Position numbers and translations under genes: made by a program
Part shown: one piece after another, positions 31,109 to 40,233 of the stretch
Position numbering within the stretch: the stretch's first letter is position 1
Layout: the number at the start of each line of letters is the position of its first letter
Origin: JAZDFC01 sp043808235
GTDB taxonomy: Bacteria > Bacteroidota > Ignavibacteria > Ignavibacteriales > Melioribacteraceae
Length of the DNA stretch: 41,539 bases
Assembly: GCA_043808235.1 (NCBI GenBank)
Contig: JAZDFC010000076.1
Location: 1-41,539 of the forward strand
Direction: 5' to 3'
Notes under the pieces: generated by a model
Told to the model about the DNA's origin: nothing
The model's input: the letters and a program-made list of their open reading frames with translations, nothing else
The model's database searches: none

Positions 31109-32452
31109 ATGAACTCAACCTGGGAAGTAATTCTCGAAAACTTTGTTTCGTATTTCCTGATTGGGATAATTATAATTTTTGTACTGTATTTTTATCTGCG
31201 GTCAAAAAGAAAAAATTCGAAAAAAAATCAGGCAAAATTAAACAAAGCAATCGAGCTTGGATTTCATGAGCCGGTTTCTTTGCATCCGGTAATCAATTCC
31301 GAAATTTGCATCGGAAGCGGTGCATGCGTAGCCGCGTGTCCCGAAAGAGATATACTTGGATTGATGAACGGGCGCGGTGTAACAATAAATGCCTCGAGGT
31401 GTGTGGGTCACGGCGCTTGTTTCCATGCATGCCCTGTGGAAGCGATTACATTGGTGATGGGTACCGAAAAGCGCGGTGTTGAACTTCCCCATGTTAGTGC
31501 CGGGTACGAATCGAATATCGGGGGAGTTTATATTGCCGGTGAGTTAGGCGGAATGGGATTGATAAAAAATGCAGTTGAGCAAGGAAGACTTGCAATGGAA
31601 AGTATCGTGCGAAGTTTGAAAAAATCTCATTCAGCCGAATACGATGTAATTATTGTCGGCGCCGGTCCGGCAGGCATTTCGGCTTCATTAACAGCATCAA
31701 AGAATAAGATAAAATTTATTACACTTGAGCAGGATTCGCTTGGCGGAACCGTGTTTTCTTTTCCACGCGCTAAAATAGTTATGACTTCACCAATGCAGCT
31801 TGATCTTTACGGTAAAGTAAAATTAAGTGAAACAACAAAAGCTGAATTGCTTAGTCTTTGGAAGGAAGTTCTTACGGGGAATGATATTAATATTAATGAA
31901 AACGAAAAAGTAAACGAGATTGAAAGGGGAAGTGAATTTATTACCGTAAGGACATTAAACACGGTTTATACAACTGCAAATGTCTTGCTTGCCATTGGAA
32001 GAAGAGGAACGCCGAGGAAATTGGGAGTACCCGGTGAAGAGAAAGAAAAGGTTTATTATAGATTGCTTGAGCCGGAACTTATAAAAAATAAAAATGTACT
32101 TGTCGTTGGTGGCGGTGATTCGGCAATTGAATCTGCTTTATTACTTGTTGATGAAGGTAATAATGTCAAGTTATCGTATCGCGGAGATTCTTTTAATAGA
32201 ATTAAACCGAGGAATTTGGAGCTGCTAAATGCCGCTTCGGATGAAAAGAAAATAGAAGTTATATATAATTCCAGCGTGAAAGAGATAACAGATAATTCTG
32301 TTGCCATTAAGATAAATGATGAAAAAATCATCGAGATAGAAAACGACCTTGTTTATGTTTTTGCGGGAGGCGAACTGCCTAATGCTTTCCTTCAAAAAGT
32401 TGGAATAAAAATAACTAAGAAATTTGGCGAGGTAATATTAAAACATACTTAA
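31109..32452 (+). CDS. Membrane-anchored Fe-S / NAD(P)-FAD oxidoreductase
   Basis: A 447-residue protein whose ATG directly follows the upstream TAA. A membrane helix (about 13-30) is followed by a ferredoxin-like domain with two motifs: Cys67-Cys73-Cys77 (CIGSGACVAACPE) and Cys98-Cys104-Cys108 (CVGHGACFHACPV). In both, the second Cys of the usual CxxCxxCxxxC is replaced (Ser70, His101). Residues about 137-160 (GGVYIAGELGGMGLIKNAVE) resemble the end of a thioredoxin-reductase-type domain. A full FAD/NAD(P) reductase follows, with GAGPAG at 184-189 and VVGGGDSAIES near 335, ending in VFAGGELPNAFLQKVGI, as in YpdA-type proteins; there is no redox CxxC. It probably moves electrons between NAD(P)H and the membrane or haem proteins. 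Confidence 0.88.
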   Translation: MNSTWEVILENFVSYFLIGIIIIFVLYFYLRSKRKNSKKNQAKLNKAIELGFHEPVSLHPVINSEICIGSGACVAACPERDILGLMNGRGVTINASRCVGHGACFHACPVEAITLVMGTEKRGVELPHVSAGYESNIGGVYIAGELGGMGLIKNAVEQGRLAMESIVRSLKKSHSAEYDVIIVGAGPAGISASLTASKNKIKFITLEQDSLGGTVFSFPRAKIVMTSPMQLDLYGKVKLSETTKAELLSLWKEVLTGNDININENEKVNEIERGSEFITVRTLNTVYTTANVLLAIGRRGTPRKLGVPGEEKEKVYYRLLEPELIKNKNVLVVGGGDSAIESALLLVDEGNNVKLSYRGDSFNRIKPRNLELLNAASDEKKIEVIYNSSVKEITDNSVAIKINDEKIIEIENDLVYVFAGGELPNAFLQKVGIKITKKFGEVILKHT

Positions 32453-32460
32453 AAATATTT

Positions 32461-34026
32461 TTGCCGGTTTTTCTGTTTCTGCATGGGACTGTTTTATTTG
32501 CTCAAATTTCCCCCGGGGATTTGACAAGCGCCCATTCACATCTCGAAGGTTTATCCAACTGTACAAAGTGCCATGAGATCGGCGAGAAGGTAATTAATTC
32601 AAAATGTTTGGCATGCCATACCGAGATAAAATCGAGAATTGACGCAGGCAGAGGTTATCATGCAAACTCTACTGTAAAAAATAAAAATTGCGTCGGATGT
32701 CACAATGAACATCATGGAAGAAATTTCAAGATTATCCATTTCGATAAAAAGAAATTCAATCATGCGCAAACCGGATTTAACCTAACAGGGAAGCATTCAG
32801 AGATTGAGTGTAAAAATTGTCACGACCCAAAATTTATTACCGATGCTAAACTAAAAAAGAAAAAGTCGACTTATCTGGGCATGACCACGGAATGTTCAAA
32901 CTGCCACGAAGACGTCCACGGAAATACGCTCGGCTCGAAGTGCGGGAAATGCCATAGCAATAATAGTTTTAAACCTGCCGGATTGTTCGAGCATTCATCG
33001 ACAAAATTTCTTTTGACCGGCAAACATACTGCAATCAGTTGTACCGGCTGCCATAAAAATTATAATGATAATAAAAAGAAAATCGTTTTCAATATTTCCT
33101 CCTTCTCCAATTGTTCGGATTGCCACAAGGATGTTCACCAGGGAAAATTCGGTGCTAATTGTAAGGATTGTCATGTTGCAGAAACATTTCAGCGAATTAT
33201 CAATCTCGATAAAATCGATCACAGTAAAACCCGTTTCCCGCTTGTCGGAAAACATCGGGGAGTTGATTGCAAGCGATGCCATATATCCGGATTGAGTTAT
33301 AAACCGAAATTTGGAAAATGTATTAACTGTCATGAAGATTATCACAAAGGACGATTCAAAGAAATTAATAAAGTACGCGATTGTTCCGAATGCCATACAG
33401 AGCAAAGTTTTTCTCCATCCCAATTCAAGATGAATGACCATAATGAATTGGAATTTAAATTAACGGGAAGCCATCTCGCAGTGTCGTGTCAAAGCTGTCA
33501 CTTTAAAAACAGCGTTTGGAATTTTAAACTAAATTTTGAAAAGTGTACTGTCTGCCATAATAATGTTCACGGCAGCTCTATTAGCGAGAAATTTTTAAAA
33601 GATGAGAATTGCAGCTCATGCCACCAAACGGATTCATGGGAAAAAATTAATTTCAATCATGGTGCGACGAATTTTGAGCTATCAGGCAAACATTCGGCAG
33701 TGAGTTGTAAAAATTGTCATTTAAAGAACGATTCCAGCGGAAACTTCGTTCAGGTATTTAGAGGTTTAGATAAAAACTGTGAAAATTGTCATCCCGATAA
33801 GCATGTAAGTCAATTTGCGGTTGATGGAAAAACCGATTGCAGCAGATGTCACGCATTCGAAAATTGGAAAGCGGACAAGTTTGATCATGCAAAAACAAGA
33901 TTTCCATTAACCGGTTCGCATTCAATAACAGAATGCTTGAAATGCCATAAGCAAAAAGTAAATGAGAAAGGACAATACACTCAATATAAATTCGACGAGA
34001 TAAAATGCGCTATCTGTCATTCGTAA
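32461..34026 (+). CDS. 20-haem c-type cytochrome
   Basis: The first in-frame conventional start is TTG 32461 (521 residues). By eye I count 20 CxxCH haem-binding motifs, the last (CAICH) one residue from the C-terminus. Repeated segments of the form F-x-LTGKH-x4-C-x2-CH (GFNLTGKHSEIECKNCH, KFLLTGKHTAISCTGCH, RFPLTGSHSITECLKCH) give extra His residues for bis-His ligation. The TTG start lacks a basic n-region. Reading 24 bp further upstream from ATT 32437, behind GGCGAGG, adds KTYLKIF and makes a normal signal peptide cleaved after LFAQ. It is probably a periplasmic electron carrier between the inner membrane and the 61-haem protein. Confidence 0.92.
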   Translation: MPVFLFLHGTVLFAQISPGDLTSAHSHLEGLSNCTKCHEIGEKVINSKCLACHTEIKSRIDAGRGYHANSTVKNKNCVGCHNEHHGRNFKIIHFDKKKFNHAQTGFNLTGKHSEIECKNCHDPKFITDAKLKKKKSTYLGMTTECSNCHEDVHGNTLGSKCGKCHSNNSFKPAGLFEHSSTKFLLTGKHTAISCTGCHKNYNDNKKKIVFNISSFSNCSDCHKDVHQGKFGANCKDCHVAETFQRIINLDKIDHSKTRFPLVGKHRGVDCKRCHISGLSYKPKFGKCINCHEDYHKGRFKEINKVRDCSECHTEQSFSPSQFKMNDHNELEFKLTGSHLAVSCQSCHFKNSVWNFKLNFEKCTVCHNNVHGSSISEKFLKDENCSSCHQTDSWEKINFNHGATNFELSGKHSAVSCKNCHLKNDSSGNFVQVFRGLDKNCENCHPDKHVSQFAVDGKTDCSRCHAFENWKADKFDHAKTRFPLTGSHSITECLKCHKQKVNEKGQYTQYKFDEIKCAICHS

Positions 34027-37000
34027 TTTTCATATATATTTCTTCAGTAATATTTGCACAGTCGCCCCACGGCGATGATTTTGATCTCGATTGTGAAAAC
34101 TGTCATAATGCCGATACATGGGCAGTCAATATTCAAAATATACAGTTTGAACATCAGACAACCGGCTTCACTCTAACCGGGCAGCATAATCTAATAAATT
34201 GTAAATCATGCCATGTCAATCTGCAATTCAAAAAGGTAAAAAAACAATGTTTTGAATGTCATACAGATGTTCATGAAGAAACAGTGGGGACAGAATGTGC
34301 AAATTGTCATCAGCCCTCATCCTGGATTGTAACAAATATTACAGAGATTCATCAGATGGGGCGATTTCCATTAGTTGGCGCTCATGCAACTGCGGATTGC
34401 AGACAATGCCATACGGGAGTTTCAAAAGTAAATTTTGCACCGCTTGGAATTGAGTGCGTCGATTGTCACCGGATGGATTATAGTAATGCAAAGAGTCCGA
34501 ATCATATCGCCGGTAACTTTTCCACGGACTGTCAGGAGTGCCATTCACTAACATCAGATCAATGGTCGGCAACTTCTTTTTCGCACACATTCTTCCCGCT
34601 ATCCGGCGGTCATCAAATATCAAACTGTTTTGAATGTCATTCTCAAAATACGTTTAGCGGTTTAACACAGGAATGCAGTGTTTGCCATATTAATAATTAC
34701 AATGCCACTGTCAATCCGCCGCATCAGAGTTTGCAATTCCCAACCGAGTGCAATCAGTGCCACACAACAACTCCGGGTTGGCAGCCTGCAAATTTTGCAA
34801 TTCATGATCAATACTATCCATTAATCGGAGCGCATGCGGCAATCTCAAATAATTGTTCAACATGCCATACAACCGGATATACAAATACACCTAATGAATG
34901 TTACGGTTGCCACAGCAGCGATTACAATGGAACCGCCAATCCGCCTCATGCATCGTCAGGCTTTTCAACAAATTGTGAAGAATGCCATAGCCCGAATGCA
35001 TGGAGTCCCGCAACGTTTGATCACGATGGACAATTTTTCCCGATATACTCCGGTAAGCATGCGGGTGCATGGGATAATTGTTCGGACTGCCATACAAATA
35101 CAAGTAACTTTAGTATGTTCAGTTGTATCGATTGCCATGAACATAATAAACAGGATATGGATGAAGAGCATAATGGAATCAATGGTTATAGTTACAACAA
35201 CGATGCATGTTACTCTTGCCATCCAACAGGAAGAAAAGACGATGGATTTAATCATGCAAATACCGGATTCCCGTTAACCGGTTCTCATATTTCGCTTGAT
35301 TGTCAGCAGTGCCATGCTTCCGGTTACGCCAACACCTCACCGGAATGTTATTCGTGTCATCAAGACAATTATAATTCAGCGCCGAATCATCAATCGCAGG
35401 GTTATCCGCAAACATGTGAACAATGTCATACAACAACTGCATGGTCTGAGACATCATTCAATCATTCGGCTACTAATTTCCCGTTAACCGGCGCGCATAC
35501 TTCAGCCGATTGTAACCAATGTCATACGAACGGATTTACAGGCACAACAACTATTTGCAGCGATTGTCATACTTCCGATTTCCAGGGAAGTGTAAATCCA
35601 AATCATGTTCAATTAAATTTTCCAACTGATTGCGAAACATGCCATACCACGCAGCCGGGCTGGCAGCCTGCGCAATTTACTATTCATGATAATTATTATT
35701 TACTTACAGGCGCTCATGCCGGAATTGCATCGGAATGTGCAACATGCCATAACGGTGATTACACAAATACACCGGATGAATGTTACGGGTGTCATCAATC
35801 AAATTACGAGCAGACTACAAATCCGAATCATATTAGTGTTGGAATAGATACAGACTGCGAGTTGTGTCATACTACAACTCCGGATTGGAAGCCCGCATTG
35901 TTCCCGATACATAATGATATTTATCCTTTGTTGGGTGCGCATGCAGCTATTGCTACGGATTGCGCGGCTTGCCACAACGGAAATTATTCAAACACTCTGC
36001 AGGAATGTTACGGCTGCCATGCGCAGGATTATAATAATACATCCAATCCTTCGCATACGGCAACCGGATTTGGAACCAACTGCGAGGACTGCCATACTTC
36101 GGGCGGATGGGTTCCTGCAACGTTTGACCACGATGCACAGTATTTCCCGATTTATACCGGCAAGCATAATAATGAATGGAATGCCTGCGCTGACTGCCAT
36201 GTGAACGCACAAAATTATTCTGTCTTTGAATGCGTTAATTGCCATGAACACAGCAAACAGGATATGGACGAGGAACACCAGGGCGTTAACGGATATATTT
36301 ATGCAAGCGCTGAATGTTATGCTTGCCATCCGGATGGAAGTAAAGAAGGAGCTTTCAATCATGCCAACAGCGATTTTCCGTTAACCGGCGCTCACTCAAC
36401 TCTTGATTGTCAGCAGTGTCATCAATCCGGCTACCTCGGCACATCAGCCGAATGCGTTTCGTGCCATCAAGATAATTTTGATGCAACGCAAAATCCGAAT
36501 CACATTGCGATAGGATTAAATGCAGTCTGCCAGAATTGTCATAACACAACTGCATGGACTCCATCCACTTTTGTTCACGCATCCACAGGGTATGAGTTAC
36601 TCGGTCAACATGCAGCAGTGCAATGCTCTTCATGCCATCAAGGAAACACAAGCGGAACCTCTTCGGAATGTTATCCGTGTCATCAGGAAAATTATAATTC
36701 GGCGCCGGAACATATTTCGAAAAAATATCCAACTAATTGCGAACTCTGCCATTCACCGGCAGGCTGGAATCAAACTTCATTTGATCATGCAAATACGGCA
36801 TTCCCGTTAACGGGAGCTCATGTAAATTCAAATTGCGATCAGTGTCATGCTGCGGGTTATAGCGGAACTTCAATGGAGTGTTTTGCATGTCATAATGAAA
36901 ATTTTAACGGTGCGCAAAATCCAAATCACACAGCAGCGGGATTACCGCATGCATGCGAACAGTGCCATACTACTGCCGCATGGACTCCGTCAACATTTAA

Positions 37001-38537
37001 TCACAGCTCAACGGGATTTGAATTAATTGGTCAGCATATTACAACACTATGTTCCGCCTGCCATCAGGGAACCACAGCCAATACTCCCAATCAATGCGTT
37101 GGCTGTCATCAAAATAATTACAACAATGCGCCAAACCATCAAACGCAAAATTATCCTACGGATTGTGCCATGTGCCATAATCCGAATTCGTGGAATCAAA
37201 CATCGTTCAATCATTCGAGTACGAATTTCCCATTGACCGGCTCGCATATAAATGTTAATTGTAATTTATGCCATACTGCTGGATACACAGGAACTCCATC
37301 ACAATGTTTTGCTTGTCATGGCGATAATTATAATACAGCGCCAAATCATCAGTCGCAAGGTTACCCAACCGATTGTGTGATGTGCCATAATACGAATCTC
37401 TGGAGCGAAGTAACATTTAATCATTCGAGTACAAATTTCCCGTTAACAGGTTCTCATACAAATGTCAGTTGTAACACATGCCATTCATCCGGATTTACCG
37501 GAACTCCTACACAATGTTTCTCATGTCATGGAGATAATTATGCTGCGGCTCCCAATCATCAATCGCAAGGATATCCAACCGATTGCTCGATGTGTCATAC
37601 AACTACCGGTTGGTCGCCGTCTTCATTCAATCACTCGAATACGGATTTCCCGTTGACAGGCGTGCACATTAATACAAGCTGCAATCAGTGCCATTCGGGT
37701 GGATTTACAGGCACGCCAACGGCTTGCAATGCATGCCATAATGATGATTACGCCAACGCGCCAAATCATCAATCACAGGGCTACCCGACCGATTGCTCAA
37801 TATGCCATACAACTACCGGTTGGATACCGTCTTCATTCAATCACTCGAATACGGATTTCCCTTTGACAGGCGCGCATATAAACACAAGCTGCAGCCAGTG
37901 CCATGCAAGCGGATTTACGGGAACACCGACTGCTTGCAACGCATGCCATAACGATGATTATAATTCATCAGTTAACCCGAATCACTCATCGCTTAGCTTG
38001 CCGACAACTTGTGAACAATGTCATACAACAAATACGGGCTGGGCGCCTGCAACATTTCCAATTCATAATAATTATTATCCTTTAATTGGCGCACATGCTT
38101 CAATAGCAAATAATTGTGCAACATGTCATAACGGCAACTACACAAATACTCCGAATACATGTTACGGATGTCATCAATCGGATTATAATTCAACAAATAA
38201 TCCCGATCATGCAGCTGCGGGATTCCCGACGGATTGCGAATCGTGTCATACTCAAAACGCATGGGACCCGTCAACATTCGATCATGACGGGCAGTATTTC
38301 CCGATTTATTCAGGCCAGCATAACAATGAATGGAACTTATGTTCCGACTGCCATCCCAACGCCAGCAATTTTCAAATATTCACTTGCCTTACATGTCACA
38401 CCCAATCAAGTACGAATAATGATCATCAAGGTGTTTCAGGTTATTCTTACAACAGTGATGCTTGTTACGATTGCCATCCGAATGGCGAGGATGATCGCGG
38501 AATTATTCTTCCCAAACATAAGTTCGATGTAAAATGA
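34005..38537 (+). CDS. Giant 61-haem c-type cytochrome
   Basis: A 1510-residue protein starting at ATG 34005 inside the last haem motif of the upstream gene (22-bp overlap). Signal peptide MRYLSFVIFIYISSVIFAQ. By eye I count 61 CxxCH motifs and no gaps in the pattern. Most of the chain consists of three-haem modules of about 70 residues: CxxCH...W-x-PSSFNHS-x-T-x-FPLTG-x-H...CxxCH-x-GFTGTP...CxxCH...NHQSQGYPTDC. A different module (FDHDGQYFPIYSGKH ... CHEHSKQDMDEEHQGVNGY ... CHP-x-G) occurs three times, near residues 338, 706 and 1424. Neighbouring modules at 37601 and 37811 repeat almost exactly with a 210-bp period. There is no T9SS domain or lipobox. It probably forms a haem wire through or beyond the outer membrane together with the barrel protein encoded next. 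Confidence 0.93.
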   Translation: MRYLSFVIFIYISSVIFAQSPHGDDFDLDCENCHNADTWAVNIQNIQFEHQTTGFTLTGQHNLINCKSCHVNLQFKKVKKQCFECHTDVHEETVGTECANCHQPSSWIVTNITEIHQMGRFPLVGAHATADCRQCHTGVSKVNFAPLGIECVDCHRMDYSNAKSPNHIAGNFSTDCQECHSLTSDQWSATSFSHTFFPLSGGHQISNCFECHSQNTFSGLTQECSVCHINNYNATVNPPHQSLQFPTECNQCHTTTPGWQPANFAIHDQYYPLIGAHAAISNNCSTCHTTGYTNTPNECYGCHSSDYNGTANPPHASSGFSTNCEECHSPNAWSPATFDHDGQFFPIYSGKHAGAWDNCSDCHTNTSNFSMFSCIDCHEHNKQDMDEEHNGINGYSYNNDACYSCHPTGRKDDGFNHANTGFPLTGSHISLDCQQCHASGYANTSPECYSCHQDNYNSAPNHQSQGYPQTCEQCHTTTAWSETSFNHSATNFPLTGAHTSADCNQCHTNGFTGTTTICSDCHTSDFQGSVNPNHVQLNFPTDCETCHTTQPGWQPAQFTIHDNYYLLTGAHAGIASECATCHNGDYTNTPDECYGCHQSNYEQTTNPNHISVGIDTDCELCHTTTPDWKPALFPIHNDIYPLLGAHAAIATDCAACHNGNYSNTLQECYGCHAQDYNNTSNPSHTATGFGTNCEDCHTSGGWVPATFDHDAQYFPIYTGKHNNEWNACADCHVNAQNYSVFECVNCHEHSKQDMDEEHQGVNGYIYASAECYACHPDGSKEGAFNHANSDFPLTGAHSTLDCQQCHQSGYLGTSAECVSCHQDNFDATQNPNHIAIGLNAVCQNCHNTTAWTPSTFVHASTGYELLGQHAAVQCSSCHQGNTSGTSSECYPCHQENYNSAPEHISKKYPTNCELCHSPAGWNQTSFDHANTAFPLTGAHVNSNCDQCHAAGYSGTSMECFACHNENFNGAQNPNHTAAGLPHACEQCHTTAAWTPSTFNHSSTGFELIGQHITTLCSACHQGTTANTPNQCVGCHQNNYNNAPNHQTQNYPTDCAMCHNPNSWNQTSFNHSSTNFPLTGSHINVNCNLCHTAGYTGTPSQCFACHGDNYNTAPNHQSQGYPTDCVMCHNTNLWSEVTFNHSSTNFPLTGSHTNVSCNTCHSSGFTGTPTQCFSCHGDNYAAAPNHQSQGYPTDCSMCHTTTGWSPSSFNHSNTDFPLTGVHINTSCNQCHSGGFTGTPTACNACHNDDYANAPNHQSQGYPTDCSICHTTTGWIPSSFNHSNTDFPLTGAHINTSCSQCHASGFTGTPTACNACHNDDYNSSVNPNHSSLSLPTTCEQCHTTNTGWAPATFPIHNNYYPLIGAHASIANNCATCHNGNYTNTPNTCYGCHQSDYNSTNNPDHAAAGFPTDCESCHTQNAWDPSTFDHDGQYFPIYSGQHNNEWNLCSDCHPNASNFQIFTCLTCHTQSSTNNDHQGVSGYSYNSDACYDCHPNGEDDRGIILPKHKFDVK

Positions 38538-40135
38538 AAATAAATAGAATATTATTTGCCGGATTTTTCTTAATACTCGCGCTAAACCTTTTTGCCCAGC
38601 AAAGGAGGGAAGGCGAGATATCATTTATTTCCTCTCAAAATATTTATGTTAAATTCGAATCGACAGATGGAATTTCCGAAGGCGATACATTATTTCTTAA
38701 TAAGGGAAATACGTTGTTGCCGGCTGTGTTTGTAAAATTTCTTTCATCGCAATCTTGTGCGGGTGATAGACTGACCAATGAAGATATAACCGTCGGAACT
38801 AAGCTGATTGCTTTTATAAAATCGACTGAAGCCAAATTACCCGAAAAAGAAGTTGAGCATCAAATTACCGACAATATCGAAAAACCAATTGAAGATTCGG
38901 GAGAATTTAAGAACGAAAGCCCTGTGCTGTCCGGGATATCCGGTAAAATTGGTTTATCGGGTTATTCAACTTTGTCAAACAGCGCCGGCTCAAAGGATTT
39001 CCAAAAATGGAGATATGTTTTTTCATTTGATGGAGACAGCATTTACAAATCGCCGTTCTCTTTCGAAAGTTATTTGACTTTTTCATACCGCGCCGATGAA
39101 TGGAACTCTGTGTCGCAAAATATCGGGGATGCACTGCGGATTTATAATCTCGCGGTTAAATATAATTTTACAAACGAAACTTCTTTGTGGATTGGACGGA
39201 GAATCAATTCATATATTTCAAGCGTCAGCGCCATCGATGGTGTTCAGTTTGAGACGAAGTTCGGAAATTTTTTCACAGGTTTGATTATTGGCTCGCGGCC
39301 GAACTTTACCGATTTCGGTTTGAATACGAAACTGTTTCAATACGGTGTTTATGTTGCGCGTAATGATGCAATAAAGAATTCATCGATGCAAAACACGCTT
39401 GCATATTTCGAGCAGACAAATAATTTTAAAACAGATAGAAGGTTTCTATACTTTCAGCACAACAACAATCTCATCCCAAAAATTAATTTATTCATTTCTG
39501 CGGAAGCTGATATTTATAAACGTGAAAACGGGACGAGCAAATCAACATTCGATTTGACCGGTTTCTATTTTATGACTCGCTACACACCGTCGAGAATTGT
39601 TAATTTTTCGGCCTCGTATGATGCCCGCAAGAATGTGATTTATTATGAAACATTTAAAAGCTTTGCCGATAGTCTGCTTGAATCCGAAACCCGGCAGGGT
39701 TTGCGTTTCCGGGTAAATTTGAGACCTTTCAATTTAGTATTTGTTGGATTAACATACGGATATAGATTTAGAAAAGGTGATGAAAAACCAACAAAAAATT
39801 TCGGTGGATTTATAACTCATTCTCGTGTACCGCTGATTAATTCATCCGTAAGTTTTTCATACAATAGACTTCAGACAAATTATCTTGACGGGGATGTTAT
39901 CGGTATCCGAACATACAACGATATTATTTTCGGATTGCTTTCCGGCGGAATCGGATACAGAAATGTTCTGTACAAATTTGCTTCGGGCATACCTGACATG
40001 AAACAGAATATTGCTTCAATTGATCTTACAGTCACTCTCTTCCGCAAATTACTCTTATCATTAAATTATGAAGGCACATTCGAGAAGACTTCATCGTATA
40101 GCAGAGTCTTTTTAAATATCACTCAGAGATTTTAA
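38534..40135 (+). CDS. Outer-membrane beta-barrel protein, putative cytochrome conduit porin
   Basis: A 533-residue protein. ATG 38534 overlaps the stop of the 61-haem gene (ATGA). The signal peptide is about 1-21 (LILALNLFAQ). Residues about 25-95 form a small beta domain (GEISFISSQNIYVKFES ... GISEGDTLFL), and residues about 135-533 are alternating amphipathic strands rich in Tyr/Phe ending with VFLNITQRF. A C-terminal Phe is the usual signal for outer-membrane barrel insertion. There is no similarity I recognise to MtrB/PioB. By position and coupling it is the likely barrel that carries or anchors the multihaem cytochromes across the outer membrane, as in porin-cytochrome complexes (inference). 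Confidence 0.83.
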   Translation: MKINRILFAGFFLILALNLFAQQRREGEISFISSQNIYVKFESTDGISEGDTLFLNKGNTLLPAVFVKFLSSQSCAGDRLTNEDITVGTKLIAFIKSTEAKLPEKEVEHQITDNIEKPIEDSGEFKNESPVLSGISGKIGLSGYSTLSNSAGSKDFQKWRYVFSFDGDSIYKSPFSFESYLTFSYRADEWNSVSQNIGDALRIYNLAVKYNFTNETSLWIGRRINSYISSVSAIDGVQFETKFGNFFTGLIIGSRPNFTDFGLNTKLFQYGVYVARNDAIKNSSMQNTLAYFEQTNNFKTDRRFLYFQHNNNLIPKINLFISAEADIYKRENGTSKSTFDLTGFYFMTRYTPSRIVNFSASYDARKNVIYYETFKSFADSLLESETRQGLRFRVNLRPFNLVFVGLTYGYRFRKGDEKPTKNFGGFITHSRVPLINSSVSFSYNRLQTNYLDGDVIGIRTYNDIIFGLLSGGIGYRNVLYKFASGIPDMKQNIASIDLTVTLFRKLLLSLNYEGTFEKTSSYSRVFLNITQRF

Positions 40136-40233
40136 ACTCATTTTTCAATTCAACAAATTATTATTGAGAGTATTTGGGGAACTTTTTATCCTAAATTCTT
40201 TTTATAGTTGATGATTGACGAAAGGAAATTACT

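Larger units (their letters stand above)
29623..40135 (+). other. Six-gene extracellular electron transfer operon
   Basis: Membrane protein, TPR protein, Fe-S flavoprotein, 20-haem cytochrome, 61-haem cytochrome and beta-barrel protein. Junctions: 10-bp gap with its own ribosome site; TAA directly followed by ATG; start near or inside the previous gene's end; 22-bp overlap; 4-bp ATGA overlap. Such tight coupling implies a single mRNA and fixed stoichiometry. The order runs from the inner membrane outwards. No clear promoter consensus was found in 29499-29622. Confidence 0.8.

Noticed and set aside
34339..38277. Many plus- and minus-strand frames inside the 61-haem gene
   Set aside because: Shadows of the repetitive CxxCH coding sequence; rich in Met, Ile, Arg and His with no start signals.
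34005..38537. T9SS export of the 61-haem protein
   Set aside because: The C-terminus (GIILPKHKFDVK) has none of the sorting-domain motifs seen in the five other proteins.
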